64,000 bases of DNA from Dyadobacter sp. MSC1_007 (GCF_023667495.1 NZ_JAMOZL010000006.1:433758-497757), one strand, 5' to 3'; positions 53,370 through 63,767 are shown, counted from the first letter of the stretch. Notes: generated by a model not told the origin, from the sequence alone. Translations and numbers: made by a program.

Positions 53370-55097
53370 CTACCAAAACATGGAATAACTCGTCATATTC
53401 GATACAGGCAGGATCAGTTCCTTCATGTCGCCTGCCGGACGGACAATCGCCTTCGCTTTTTTGTCGATCTGAACATAATACCGGTCATCAACCTGATAAA
53501 GTCCTTTCTCGATTTCCACGATGTCTTTTCCACTCGCCAGCAATGAAAACAATGATCCTGCGGGTGAACCTTCAACCTTGAATGTCCTGGAAAGCGTGTT
53601 ACCACCGGAAACAAGTGCATCGCTTACAGTAGCAGATCCGATTGCATAGCGAAATACCGGGTAACCTTTCGAATCGATTTTGTAGCCCAGAAAATTGATA
53701 TTGGAAGAGTCGGGCCAGGCTGCGTTTCCATTGTCGAGTACTGCGATGCTGCTTCTGCCTGAAACGTGCACTTTAAGTCCTGCGGGAAACAACAATTGTG
53801 GTTCGCCGCGTTCGTACCACATTTCGGTTACGTCCGCAAATTGTCCGCGCCATGCGTGCACGAGTGCGCCGCGGTTGAGGTCGACGGTGTAATTCCAGCC
53901 GTCTGGGCTTCCTACTGAAATGCAATGTGTACGCTTGTACTTCTCGCCCGGCACCAGAATGAACGAGCGCACCATTTCAGGCTGCATTTCCGGTGTTACG
54001 CTGATATAAGGCTTGGGTTCCGGCTCAGGAAGAGATGAAAGGCTGTGAAGGTCATAAGGACGCACACCTGACTTCTCCACCCGTAATCCAAGTGCGGATG
54101 GGCGCCATGGAAAGCGTGAATAGTATATTTTGAACTTGTGTTTACCTTGTGTCAAAGCAGCCGTACCCATATGCGTTTCCTGGGAAGTGCTTTCGCCTGC
54201 TGCGAGTACATTTTTGCCGTCGATGTCAAGGGAAAGGACCGGACCTGAGTAAATGGCTGTGAAAATGTAGTCACCTGCCTGTGTCACATCCATATCGCCT
54301 TCATAAACCAGGTGGAACTCACGCATGCCGTTGGTAACCTCCTGCGTAAGGGCGGGTGCTTTGCCTTCATGGTCGAGGGCGCTGTATTCTTTGGCATCCC
54401 ATTTATCGGAATATACTTTGTAGTTGAGATTGCTTATTGACAAAGGTTTGAGGTTTGCCAGAAGCTGGTAGCCCACATTACGGAATGCGATGCTGCCCTT
54501 TGTCACCTCAAACGAAAGCGGCTGGCCTTCGGTAGCGGTTTTGGAATTGGGCAAATACACTGTTTCCAACACCGTTACGCCATTGAGGGAAAGCTGGTTG
54601 AGCCTGGCGGAGTTAGGAACATGCGCTACTGATGCATCATAAGACAGTTCGAGCGTCTGCCAGAGACCAGGAGACTTGGCCGCATTCTGCGTCGGGAATT
54701 GTCCGATATAGCCTGATGTCGAGGCGTCTGCTATCTTTTGTTTGCTGCTGTCGGAAATCTTCACCTTTTGTCCACCCGGCAGCACGATATTACCTTCTGC
54801 ACCCGGCGAAACATTGAACTCCACGTATAAACGAAGGTCACTCGCTTTCAGTTTGGTGGTAAGCGCCGTACCCGGATTTCCAATCAGGATGCCTTGGCCG
54901 GGGCTGGTTTTGACTTTTGTCACGCCGCCCGGATGAATGGAAATGCCTCCCTGTACCGACCAGTTGGCTGCGCTGCTTTCGAAAGAACTGAGGTCTTTAA
55001 GGGGTAGGGGTGAGTAATTCCCCTTCGCTGTCTGGCCCAGTACCATTGCCGGGCACGCCAGGAAAAGGAGGGAGACTTTCTGAAACAAATGATGCAT
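53370..55097 (-). CDS. Secreted DUF1080 and PA14 domain protein
   Basis: The protein has 575 residues with a signal peptide (cleavage near VLGQ, residue 22). A DUF1080 concanavalin-like domain (about 35-210, ending IAFRNVGYQLL) belongs to the group now called 3-keto-disaccharide hydrolase. It is followed by a PA14 domain (about 225-350, GDYIFTAIYSGPVLSLDIDGK), a sugar-binding module, and a C-terminal region of about 220 residues I do not recognise. It lies in one unit with the propeller/azurin protein, which suggests joint work on an oxidised (keto-) sugar in the periplasm. Its promoter must lie in the 681-base gap shared with the divergent SusC gene. Confidence 0.82.
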   Translation of the reverse strand: MHHLFQKVSLLFLACPAMVLGQTAKGNYSPLPLKDLSSFESSAANWSVQGGISIHPGGVTKVKTSPGQGILIGNPGTALTTKLKASDLRLYVEFNVSPGAEGNIVLPGGQKVKISDSSKQKIADASTSGYIGQFPTQNAAKSPGLWQTLELSYDASVAHVPNSARLNQLSLNGVTVLETVYLPNSKTATEGQPLSFEVTKGSIAFRNVGYQLLANLKPLSISNLNYKVYSDKWDAKEYSALDHEGKAPALTQEVTNGMREFHLVYEGDMDVTQAGDYIFTAIYSGPVLSLDIDGKNVLAAGESTSQETHMGTAALTQGKHKFKIYYSRFPWRPSALGLRVEKSGVRPYDLHSLSSLPEPEPKPYISVTPEMQPEMVRSFILVPGEKYKRTHCISVGSPDGWNYTVDLNRGALVHAWRGQFADVTEMWYERGEPQLLFPAGLKVHVSGRSSIAVLDNGNAAWPDSSNINFLGYKIDSKGYPVFRYAIGSATVSDALVSGGNTLSRTFKVEGSPAGSLFSLLASGKDIVEIEKGLYQVDDRYYVQIDKKAKAIVRPAGDMKELILPVSNMTSYSMFW

Positions 55098-55778
55098 TGG
55101 ATATATTAAGTGTATTGTTTACAATTAAAAAGCTAAGATCGTAATTTTTTCTACTAATATATCCCGAAATATTAGGATTTATTTTTAACTGATTGAAGCA
55201 ATAAACTGCACGGATAATCATGAAAAGTACCGCTGTTTGCAAATCTCGGTTGACCGGATATAAGAACGTGACGTTCCCGCTATGTGCTGTTCAAGCGGCC
55301 GGCTTGCTTTGGCTCGATGTTTAGTTATATTGAAAAGACCCGACAATGCGTATATGGAATTTGGTTCAGGCAGTGATCCCGGCTTAATGCAGGAAATATG
55401 CTTCTACCGGGGAATGATAGAAATATTTTCGTGTTTGTAAGCGTCCACTTGGAGGGTAAAGGAGTAATACACGATGAGAGACCGGTAATGTGACCAGAAA
55501 TCGTATTTTTTGTGGATCAATTTATTTAAATTTAGACGACCGCGTCATTGCCTGCCCATTAGGAATATAGTTTAAACGGAATGCGCCGATGCAGCCGGAC
55601 AGGGTTTTAGAATGTGGCCAAATATCTCCATTGCATGCTTTCGGGCTTAGAATCAAGCCCTCATTTGTTTATATTAAGTTAATAAATACTTAACACAACA
55701 AACTGGATTAAAGCGGACTTTTGCGTTTTCCGGGCTAAGTGCGCCCATTCTAATTTCTCACCTAAATAACTAGTGCTC
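55098..55778. other. Long divergent intergenic region
   Basis: No gene is supported in these 681 bases. Visible structures are short inverted repeats: CAAGC-GGCCG-GCTTG, GGGCTT/AAGCCC (55643-55660) and TTAAGT/ACTTAA arms (55674-55693). The region should hold the promoters of the DUF1080/PA14 unit (minus) and of the second SusC/SusD pair (plus), but no convincing TTTG-N19-TAnnTTTG match was found. Confidence 0.6.
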
Positions 55779-58700
55779 ATGATCAAACATTTTTACTTAT
55801 GCTTTCGGCTAAGTATTTTCAGACGAAGTGCTTACACTGGTCTGATGCTCACCGGCTTGCTGGTCTCGCATGCGGGCCTGGCGCAAACTACGCTCTCAGG
55901 GCAGGTCACTTCGGATGACGACAAGCTTCCCCTTGCGGGCGTAAGCGTGATCGAAAAGGGTACGACTAATGGGACGGTTACCGACTCTAACGGAAAGTAT
56001 CAACTGAATGTCAGGGGCAATAACTCGGTGCTGACGTTCTCCTTCCTTGGATATGTTTCCGAAGAAGTGGTTGTGAATGGCCGCTCCATCGCTGATGTCG
56101 TATTGACTGTGGACCAGAAACAGTTGCAGGAAGTGGTTGTGACCGCTCTGGGTATCAAAAAGGATGTCCGGAAGCTGGGTTACGCCGTTCAGGAGCTGAA
56201 AGGGGAAAGTCTGGTGACAGCGCGTGAAACCAATATCGTGAACCAGCTGGCCGGGAAAGTGGCCGGGGTGACGGTGGTAGGAAGTCCGTCCGGAATCGGT
56301 GGGTCTGCAAGAGTTACCATCCGGGGCGAAAGGTCGGTTGACCTCAACAAAAACCAGCCGCTTTATGTGATCGATGGGGTGCCCGTGAGCAACTCCATCA
56401 CTGGAGGTTCCGGCCAGGGCAACCTAGAAGTGGATTTCGGAAACGGAGCCAGCTTCATTAACCCCGACGACGTGGAAACAATGAGCGTTTTGAAAGGCCC
56501 TGCGGCCTCGGCGCTTTATGGATCAAAAGCGGCCAACGGTGTGATTCTCATTACTACAAAATCAGGCAAAGGAAATAAGGGTATTGGTGTTGAAGTAAAC
56601 AGCAATACGACTTTTGAGCGGGCATTGAAATTACCTGAATACCAGAACAAATATGGCCAGGGTAACGGAAACGGAGGCGATTTCGCATTCGTGAATGGAG
56701 CAGGCGGCGGACTTACGGACGGTACCGACGAGGGCTGGGGCCCAGCATTTAATGGACAGAGCTATCCGCAATATAACTCACCAAGAACGCTGAACGGTCA
56801 GGTGATACCCTACCTGGGCGGCGACCTGAATGCGCCAGCGGGAAGTGTGATCACTGCAACGCCATGGGTGGCGGACGTCGATGGTCTGAAAAACTTTTTG
56901 CAGACCGGGAAGACATTCACCAACAACATTGCACTGATCGGGAATAACGATAACGGAAATTTCCGCCTGTCGTACACGAATCTCGACCAAACGGGTATTG
57001 TGCCGAATACAGATTTGAAAAGGCATACCGTTTCGGTCAGTGCGGGCTATAACCTGACGAAGAAATTTTCGGCCAAAACGTTCGTGAGCTACATTAAAAG
57101 CGCCAGCGGCAACCGCCCGTCGATCAGCTATGGAACGGAGAGCATTATGTACCTGTTCAACTGCTGGCTGCCACGCTCGGTGGATGTGGGTGATATGAAG
57201 CGGTTGTGGATGAATGGGTTGGAAGACCGTCGTCAGTTCAGCTGGAATTATAACTACCACGACAACCCATATCTTACGGTATTTGAAAACACCAACGGAC
57301 AGGACGTAAACCGCATTATAGGGAACATTATCCTGAAATATGATTTTACAGACTGGCTTAGCTTGCAAGTACGTACTGCTACCGACTGGGGTAACGAAAG
57401 AAGGGAATATCGCCGGGGGTTCAGCACCCAGCGCTTCCCATTCGGGCAGTATCGCGAGGTGAAAATCAACACGGAAGAACGGAACTCGGATTTCCTTTTG
57501 TCATTTAATAAGGACATTACCAAGGATTTCAATATTTCTGCTTCGGTGGGTGGAAACCAGAATCGTCAGACTTCTATTTATGATGAGGAAAATGCAGGCC
57601 AGCTCAACTTGCCGGGCATTTACAACCTGACCAACTCCCGGATTGCCCTGGTTGCTTCGCAAAGCAAAGTCGGCAAGCGGATCAATAGTTTGTACGGAAC
57701 AGCGTCGGTGTCATTCCGCAACTACCTGTTCCTGGATGTTACGGCCAGAAACGATTGGAGCAGCGCATTAACCTTGCCTAAGAATCTCAAACCATTTGGA
57801 ACGGAAAATAACTCTTATTTCTATCCATCGGTAGCATTGAGCGCGGTGGTGAGTGATATGGTGAAGTTGCCGGAGGCGTTTTCGTTTGCGAAACTACGCG
57901 CCAGCGTAGCTCAGGTGGGTAACGATACTGATCCATTTACATTCACGCAGGCCTACAACCCGAGCACGCCATTCGGAAGTTCGCAGATCTACGGAGAAAC
58001 GGACCGCCTGGCGAACCTGAACCTGAAACCAGAGATCAGCACTGCCCTGGAACTGGGTGCCGACCTGCGTTTCTTCAAAAACCGGGTTGGATTGGATTTT
58101 ACGTACTATCAGAGCACGACTAAAAACCAGATCCTGCAAATCCCCCTTTCACTGACTACCGGTTATAATGGCAGGTATTTCAATGCAGGGGAAATTAAAA
58201 ACTGGGGTTTTGAAACGATGCTGAATGTAACTCCCGTTGAAATCAATGATTTCAAATGGAATGTAGGCATTAACTTTTCGGCCAACAGGAGCAAAGTGCT
58301 CGAACTTTCGGACGGGCTCAACAACTTCGTGATGGCCAGCAAAGGTGTGAGTATCGAGGCGCGGGTAGGCGAGCGCATGGGTGATATGTACGGCATCGCA
58401 TTCGCACGCGTGCAAAACACCAATGCCAGTCAGCCTTATTATGATGCCACTGGTAAGGATGTAGGCAAGATCGTTTATAAAGACGGTCGTCCCGTTCCGA
58501 CAACCAACGTTCAGAAAATGGGTAACTACAATCCTGATTGGCTTGCAGGTATTTCCAACACGCTTTCCTACAAGAATGTGCGTTTGAGCATCCTGTTCGA
58601 TATGCGACATGGTGGCAAGCTGTATTCGCATACGCAAACAGTTGGTCGTGAAGGGGGTATCATCAAGGAAACACTCGAAGGCCGTGCAGATGGTTACGAC

Positions 58701-59096
58701 CTGAGCAAGCCAGGCAACGGCGTAATTGGTGACGGTGTGGTGCAAAATGCAGACGGTACTTTCAGTGAGAATGCAGTGAAACTCACATCGCGTGCATGGC
58801 ATACAGCATTTACAGGCGGCCGTAACATCGCAGAAGGCGTGATGTACGATGCATCGTTTGTAAAACTTCGCGAGGCACAGCTGGGCTACACCATCCCGAA
58901 TAGGGTGCTGGGGAAATTGCCTTTCCGCAATATAACAGTCTCTTTTGTAGGTCGTAACCTGTTCCTGTGGTCGGATGTACCGCACGTGGATCCTGAAACG
59001 ATGGCCTATAACGGTGGTACCGCACTACCCGGCATCGAATACATGTCGATCCCTTCGAGCAGAAGCTACGGGTTCAACATTAGTTTCAAACTATAA
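55779..59096 (+). CDS. SusC/RagA TonB-dependent outer-membrane transporter without STN domain
   Basis: The 1105-residue protein from ATG 55779 (a GTG at 55773 would add two residues) has a signal sequence (cleavage near LAQ), a carboxypeptidase-like domain (about 35-115, GQVTSDDDKLPLAGVSVIEKG), plug with VVVTALGIKKDVRKLGYAVQE and the barrel, ending SRSYGFNISFKL. Unlike the other SusC in this window it lacks an STN domain, so it is not wired to a FecR anti-sigma factor. Its SusD partner starts 17 bases after its stop. Together they import an oligomeric nutrient, plausibly the same one handled by the divergently encoded DUF1080 and propeller proteins. Confidence 0.95.
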   Translation: MIKHFYLCFRLSIFRRSAYTGLMLTGLLVSHAGLAQTTLSGQVTSDDDKLPLAGVSVIEKGTTNGTVTDSNGKYQLNVRGNNSVLTFSFLGYVSEEVVVNGRSIADVVLTVDQKQLQEVVVTALGIKKDVRKLGYAVQELKGESLVTARETNIVNQLAGKVAGVTVVGSPSGIGGSARVTIRGERSVDLNKNQPLYVIDGVPVSNSITGGSGQGNLEVDFGNGASFINPDDVETMSVLKGPAASALYGSKAANGVILITTKSGKGNKGIGVEVNSNTTFERALKLPEYQNKYGQGNGNGGDFAFVNGAGGGLTDGTDEGWGPAFNGQSYPQYNSPRTLNGQVIPYLGGDLNAPAGSVITATPWVADVDGLKNFLQTGKTFTNNIALIGNNDNGNFRLSYTNLDQTGIVPNTDLKRHTVSVSAGYNLTKKFSAKTFVSYIKSASGNRPSISYGTESIMYLFNCWLPRSVDVGDMKRLWMNGLEDRRQFSWNYNYHDNPYLTVFENTNGQDVNRIIGNIILKYDFTDWLSLQVRTATDWGNERREYRRGFSTQRFPFGQYREVKINTEERNSDFLLSFNKDITKDFNISASVGGNQNRQTSIYDEENAGQLNLPGIYNLTNSRIALVASQSKVGKRINSLYGTASVSFRNYLFLDVTARNDWSSALTLPKNLKPFGTENNSYFYPSVALSAVVSDMVKLPEAFSFAKLRASVAQVGNDTDPFTFTQAYNPSTPFGSSQIYGETDRLANLNLKPEISTALELGADLRFFKNRVGLDFTYYQSTTKNQILQIPLSLTTGYNGRYFNAGEIKNWGFETMLNVTPVEINDFKWNVGINFSANRSKVLELSDGLNNFVMASKGVSIEARVGERMGDMYGIAFARVQNTNASQPYYDATGKDVGKIVYKDGRPVPTTNVQKMGNYNPDWLAGISNTLSYKNVRLSILFDMRHGGKLYSHTQTVGREGGIIKETLEGRADGYDLSKPGNGVIGDGVVQNADGTFSENAVKLTSRAWHTAFTGGRNIAEGVMYDASFVKLREAQLGYTIPNRVLGKLPFRNITVSFVGRNLFLWSDVPHVDPETMAYNGGTALPGIEYMSIPSSRSYGFNISFKL

Positions 59097-59113
59097 CATA
59101 CTGATTGAGAGCA

Positions 59114-60640
59114 ATGAAAAAGCTACTTCCGATATATATATTGCTGTTGGTAATCGTCTCCGGTGGGGGATGTACCAATGATTTTGAAGACGTCAATACC
59201 AATAAGAATGTTCCCAATGGCGTCACGCCGGACCTTTTGCTGGCCGGGGTGATCCGGAATATGATCAACAGCCAAGTAGGTGATGCCTGGGGGATCGGGA
59301 ATATCGTGGTACAACATCACGCGAAGATCCAGTTCGTGAACGAGGACCGCTACCTGTGGGGCCAGCAAAACGGCGTGTGGGATAACGTGTACGGCAATAT
59401 GCGTAATGTCAAAAATATCCTCGACCAGGTTGGTACCGATGATACCGACGGCTACAAAGGCGTTGCATTGATATTGAAGTCGTGGATGTTCGCATTGGCG
59501 ACCGACGCTTATGGCGATATTCCCTACACGGATGCGACAAAAGGCAAGACCGACGGGATATATCTTACCAAATATGACCCGCAGGAAGCCGTTTACAATG
59601 GCATTCTTGCTGATCTGAAAGCTGCGAATGATATCCTCGCAGTAAGTACTACCAGCATTTCCGGGGACATACTGTTCGGTGGCGGCTCGGGTGCACTGAT
59701 CAAGTGGAGAAAACTGGCTAATTCGCTTCGTTTGCGTTATCTGATGCGTATTTCCAAGAGAAAAGATGTGAAGGCCGATATGCAGGCTATTGTTGCTGAC
59801 CCTGCAAAGAACCCGATTTTTGAAGGAATCCAGGATAATGCGGAGTTGAAATATCTCGCCTCGGCGCCCAACCAATGGGCATTGTATGGTTCACGCGTCG
59901 GTTCGTTTGATGAATTCCGTGTAAGCAAAACCATGAGCGACCGCCTTACTGCATTGAAAGACCCAAGATTGACGGTTTTTGGCCGTCCTACGCAGTCTTC
60001 GGTGGCGGCGGGCAAGCCTGTAATCCAGGGCGTGCCAAACGGTCTGGGAGACGTTCCTGCACTCAATTACAATGGTGGTCCGCAAGGCGTTTCGCGCGTG
60101 GGTTACACGTTTGCGTGTCTGGTATGTAACGATCCTGGCCAGGCGCCGCCAGATCCGGCAGCACCGCGCGGAATCCTCATGAACTACTCAGAATTACAAT
60201 TTATCCTCGCAGAAGCACGTGAAAAAGGTTTGATCACCACCGGAACAGCGGAGGATTATTACATGAAGGGGGTAAAAAGCAACTTCGATTACTGGAAAGC
60301 TGTAGTGCCGTCGTCTTACGGCATCAATGTAACACCCGAAGCGTCGTACTACACGCAGGACGCTGTTGCATACACAGGCACCAGCGCCGAGAAACTCTCC
60401 AAAATTGCTTTGCAAAAATGGGTGGCGTTCTATTTCAATGGACTGGAAGCCTGGTTCGACTGGCGCCGGACAGGCCTACCTGAAATCAAGCCAGGCCCCG
60501 ACAACCTCAACCAGGGCCGCGTGCCAGTGCGTTTTGTATACCCACTTTCAGAACAATCCCTCAACGGTGCCGCAAGGCAGGAAGCCGTAACCCGGCAAGG
60601 AGTAGATGATCTGAATACTAGGACTTGGGTAGCTAAGTAG
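59114..60640 (+). CDS. SusD/RagB-like outer-membrane lipoprotein
   Basis: The 508-residue protein from ATG 59114 (MKKLLPIYILL; the TTG at 59105 adds only three residues) has a lipoprotein signal with acylated Cys20 (SGGGC) and the motif NDFEDVNTNKN directly after the anchor, as in the SusD-like_2 group. Segments LIKWRKLANSLRLRYLMRISK and FYFNGLEAWFDWRRTGLPE are typical. It caps the SusC channel encoded just upstream and binds its substrate at the surface. Its 3' end is followed by a purine-rich tract that forms an inverted repeat with DNA beside polA. Confidence 0.93.
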   Translation: MKKLLPIYILLLVIVSGGGCTNDFEDVNTNKNVPNGVTPDLLLAGVIRNMINSQVGDAWGIGNIVVQHHAKIQFVNEDRYLWGQQNGVWDNVYGNMRNVKNILDQVGTDDTDGYKGVALILKSWMFALATDAYGDIPYTDATKGKTDGIYLTKYDPQEAVYNGILADLKAANDILAVSTTSISGDILFGGGSGALIKWRKLANSLRLRYLMRISKRKDVKADMQAIVADPAKNPIFEGIQDNAELKYLASAPNQWALYGSRVGSFDEFRVSKTMSDRLTALKDPRLTVFGRPTQSSVAAGKPVIQGVPNGLGDVPALNYNGGPQGVSRVGYTFACLVCNDPGQAPPDPAAPRGILMNYSELQFILAEAREKGLITTGTAEDYYMKGVKSNFDYWKAVVPSSYGINVTPEASYYTQDAVAYTGTSAEKLSKIALQKWVAFYFNGLEAWFDWRRTGLPEIKPGPDNLNQGRVPVRFVYPLSEQSLNGAARQEAVTRQGVDDLNTRTWVAK

Positions 60641-60644
60641 GTTT

Positions 60645-60858
60645 TTAGGGGAAAGAAGAGAGGAAGGAGGAGGGACTAAGGGAGGAAGGACGAAGGGACG
60701 AGGGAGAAAAGTTAGAAGGGGATAAAAGGGAAGAATTTACTTTCGACCCTTTCATCCCCTTTCTTTTTCTTTTTCTTTTCCTTTCCCCCCTTTCCTCCTT
60801 CCTCTCTTGTCCTTTTTTCTCCCTTCCTCCCTTCGTCCTTCCTCCCTTCTTCCTAAAA
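60645..60858. repeat. Polypurine/polypyrimidine inverted repeat between susD and polA
   Basis: About 80 purine-rich bases (60645-60730) are mirrored by about 95 pyrimidine-rich bases (60760-60858). A perfect 19-base inverted pair lies at 60680-60698 (GGGAGGAAGGACGAAGGGA) and 60828-60846. The tract lies between convergent genes, may terminate both, and could form a long hairpin or triplex DNA. Confidence 0.8.
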
Positions 60859-60863
60859 AACCC

Positions 60864-63737
60864 TCAATGCGCCTCCAACCAATTCCCACCAACTCCGATC
60901 CCTGTTTCCATTCGCACCGCCATTGGGATCGCATTGCGCATCAGTTCGTCTACTTTTTCTTTTAGTAAATCAATTTCATCACGGTGCGCGTCGAATACCA
61001 ATTCATCGTGCACTTGCAGGATCATCCGTGATTTAAGCTTCTCTTTGGCCATGAAATCGTGGATGTTGATCATCGCTACCTTGATCATATCTGCCGCAGA
61101 ACCCTGAATAGGAGCATTGATCGCATTTCGCTCGGCATAACCGCGGTTGGTCTGGTTGCGCGAATTGATGTCCGGCAAATAGCGGCGGCGACCCAGGATC
61201 GTTTCTACATATTCTTTTTCCCTGGCGTCGTTGATAACCTGGTCCATATAGCCTTTCACGGCCGGAAATTCTTCGAAATAGGCACGGATGATCTCGCCGG
61301 CTTCGCCACGTGGTATGCCCAGGCGTTGCGCCAACCCGAATGCAGAAATGCCGTAAATGATCCCGAAATTGACCATTTTAGACTTGCGACGCATATCCGA
61401 AGTAACCTCTTCCAACGCTACCTTGAAAACCTTGCTCGCCGTCGTGGCGTGGATGTCGCGGCCCTGGTTGAATGCCTCCGTCATACTTGCATCACCACTG
61501 AATGCGGCCATAATGCGAAGCTCAATCTGCGAGTAATCCGCAGAAAGGATCTGGAAATCATCGCTATCAGGCACAAATGCCTTACGGATCTCGCGTCCGC
61601 GTGGTGTGCGGATAGGAATATTTTGCAGGTTAGGATTGGTAGAACTCAACCGGCCCGTTGCCGCAACTGCCTGATTGTAAGAAGTATGGATCCGGCCCGT
61701 CCGGCTGCTCACCATCGTCGGCAATGCATCTACGTAGGTCGATTTTAGTTTTTGCAACTCCCTGTAATCCAATATTTTGCGCGCAATAAGGTGTTCCGCT
61801 TCCAGGTAGGATAGGATTTCTTCGCCAGTCGCATATTGCCCGGTTTTGGTCTTTTTAGGCTTGTCGATCAGCTTCATTTTATCAAACAACACTTCTCCCA
61901 ACTGCTTGGGCGAGCTGATATTGAACGATTGGCCTGCCGCTTCATAGATCTCCGATTCCGTTTGCCTTAAATCCAGTTCCAGTACAGCCGACATTTCCTT
62001 CAATGCATTGGTGTCCAGTCGCACCCCGGTACTTTCCATATTTGCCAGCACTTTCAAAAGCGGCATTTCGACCTGATGAAATAACTTTGACGCATTGACC
62101 TTCGGAAGCTCTTTGGAGAAAATCGCATTAAGCTGAAAGGTAATATCGGCATCCTCACCGGCATATTGGGTAATCTCGGGGATAGCCACATCACGCATCG
62201 TGCCTTGTTTTACACCTTTTTTCCCGATAAGCTCCGTGATCGACACGGGTTCATAATTCAGATAGGATGCCGCCAGAATGTCCATTCCATGGCGTTTATC
62301 CGGTTCGAGCAGATAATGGGCCAGCATGGTATCACTCAGCTTTCCATGCACCTCAATCCCGTAGTTTTTAAGGACGAGCAGGTCATACTTGATGTTTTGG
62401 CCTATTTTCTCAATATTTTCATTCTCAAATACAGACCGAAAATGCTCAACGATCTCCTGCGCTTTTTCGCGGTCAGCGGGAACGGGAATGTAAAATGCTT
62501 CGCCTGCGAGGTAAGAAAAGGATAACCCTACGAGCTCGGCATCGATGGTGTCCAGGGATGTGGTCTCGGTGTCAAAGCAAAACGCCTCCTGCAAGCCGAG
62601 GTAATATGCCAGACTTTTCATCAGTTCGGGCGTGTCGACCGTGTGGTAACGGTGAAAGGTATTGGCAATCGTCCTTTTTGTCGTAGGTATCCTCAGGTCC
62701 TCAAATGCCTGTTCCGGCGCGTCATCGTCGGCGATGCTCTCACTGAGAATAGCTGGTTGGCTGCCGACTTCTTCCGTAGGATTGCCAAACAAGTCGAGTT
62801 GACCTTTCTGGCTTTTCGCAGCCGGTCTTGGCGCCGCGGTTGCACCGGAGGATATGGCGCCGCCCAAGATCCTTGTTTTTAATGTTTTGAATTCAAGTTC
62901 ATCGAAAAGCTCGATGATCATTTCGGAATTGGGTGCGCAGATCGTCAGGTCTTCCGCATCAAAAGGTACCGGAACCTTGCAATCGATCGTCGCAAGTTGC
63001 TTGCTCAGGATCGCCTTGTCGAAGTTTTCGCGGATCTTTTCGCCTAGCTTTCCTTTAATTTCGTCAGCATGGGTGATCAGGTTCTCGATCGTGTCGTACT
63101 CGGCGATCAGCTTCTGGGCTGTTTTTTCACCAACACCCGGAATACCCGGAATATTATCTACCGCATCGCCCATAAGGCCCAGGATATCGATCACCTGGTC
63201 GATGCGCTTGATCTGCCAGCGTTCCAGAATTTCGTTCACCCCCAGCACTTCGGCACCTTTGCCCAGGAATGCAGGCTTGTATATATGGACATATTGTTCT
63301 ACCAGTTGACCATAATCTTTGTCCGGCGTCATCATGAAAACCTCGAAACCGGCCGTCGATGCCTCCTTGGCAATGGTACCAATGATGTCGTCGGCCTCAT
63401 AACCATCCAGTTCAAGGATTGGAATACACATGCCTTTGAGGAGGCGTTTCACAAGCGGTATAGCCACTGTAATATCCTCAGGCTGTGCCTCGCGCTGTGC
63501 CTTATACGCTTCAAACTGGACATGGCGGAAGGTAGGTGCGGCGGTATCGAATGCGACCCCGATATGCGTCGGCTTTTCCTTCTGCAATACTTCCAGGAGG
63601 GTGTTGGTAAAACCAAAAACGGCGCTGGTATTCAGTCCTTTTGAGGTAATTCGGGGTGCTTTGATGAATGCAAAATGCGCCCGGTATATCAACGCCATCG
63701 CGTCAAGAAGGAACAGCTTGTGAACGGGTTTTTCCAT
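60864..63737 (-). CDS. polA: DNA polymerase I
   Basis: The protein has 957 residues (E. coli PolA has 928). The 5'-3' exonuclease/flap domain covers about 1-290 (LDGYEADDIIG, TPDKDYGQLV, GVGEKTAQKL). A linker holds low-complexity Ala/Pro residues (about 300-350). The 3'-5' exonuclease domain (about 365-540) keeps its catalytic pair in CFDTETTSLD, so proofreading is probably active. The polymerase domain (about 570-957) has DYSQIELR, the fingers segment RRKSKMVNFGIIYG and QVHDELVF. It fills gaps in repair and replaces RNA primers. A TATATTTG -7 box lies 22 bases upstream of the ATG. Confidence 0.97.
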   Translation of the reverse strand: MEKPVHKLFLLDAMALIYRAHFAFIKAPRITSKGLNTSAVFGFTNTLLEVLQKEKPTHIGVAFDTAAPTFRHVQFEAYKAQREAQPEDITVAIPLVKRLLKGMCIPILELDGYEADDIIGTIAKEASTAGFEVFMMTPDKDYGQLVEQYVHIYKPAFLGKGAEVLGVNEILERWQIKRIDQVIDILGLMGDAVDNIPGIPGVGEKTAQKLIAEYDTIENLITHADEIKGKLGEKIRENFDKAILSKQLATIDCKVPVPFDAEDLTICAPNSEMIIELFDELEFKTLKTRILGGAISSGATAAPRPAAKSQKGQLDLFGNPTEEVGSQPAILSESIADDDAPEQAFEDLRIPTTKRTIANTFHRYHTVDTPELMKSLAYYLGLQEAFCFDTETTSLDTIDAELVGLSFSYLAGEAFYIPVPADREKAQEIVEHFRSVFENENIEKIGQNIKYDLLVLKNYGIEVHGKLSDTMLAHYLLEPDKRHGMDILAASYLNYEPVSITELIGKKGVKQGTMRDVAIPEITQYAGEDADITFQLNAIFSKELPKVNASKLFHQVEMPLLKVLANMESTGVRLDTNALKEMSAVLELDLRQTESEIYEAAGQSFNISSPKQLGEVLFDKMKLIDKPKKTKTGQYATGEEILSYLEAEHLIARKILDYRELQKLKSTYVDALPTMVSSRTGRIHTSYNQAVAATGRLSSTNPNLQNIPIRTPRGREIRKAFVPDSDDFQILSADYSQIELRIMAAFSGDASMTEAFNQGRDIHATTASKVFKVALEEVTSDMRRKSKMVNFGIIYGISAFGLAQRLGIPRGEAGEIIRAYFEEFPAVKGYMDQVINDAREKEYVETILGRRRYLPDINSRNQTNRGYAERNAINAPIQGSAADMIKVAMINIHDFMAKEKLKSRMILQVHDELVFDAHRDEIDLLKEKVDELMRNAIPMAVRMETGIGVGGNWLEAH

Positions 63738-63759
63738 GAGGTAGTTTTTGATCGAAACT

Positions 63760-63767
63760 CAAATATA
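63760..63767 (-). promoter_or_regulatory. -7 promoter box of polA
   Basis: On the minus strand TATATTTG fits TAnnTTTG exactly and gives a short leader before the ATG at 63737. No TTTG is found 19 bases further upstream. Confidence 0.55.

Noticed and set aside
58149..58985. 278-codon open frame on the minus strand inside the second SusC gene
   Set aside because: It is antisense to a clear TonB-dependent transporter, and its Cys/His-rich product looks like a frame shadow.
60752..60934. Minus-strand frame rich in Arg, Glu, Gly and Lys
   Set aside because: It is the translation of the polypyrimidine tract next to polA, with no sign of a real protein.
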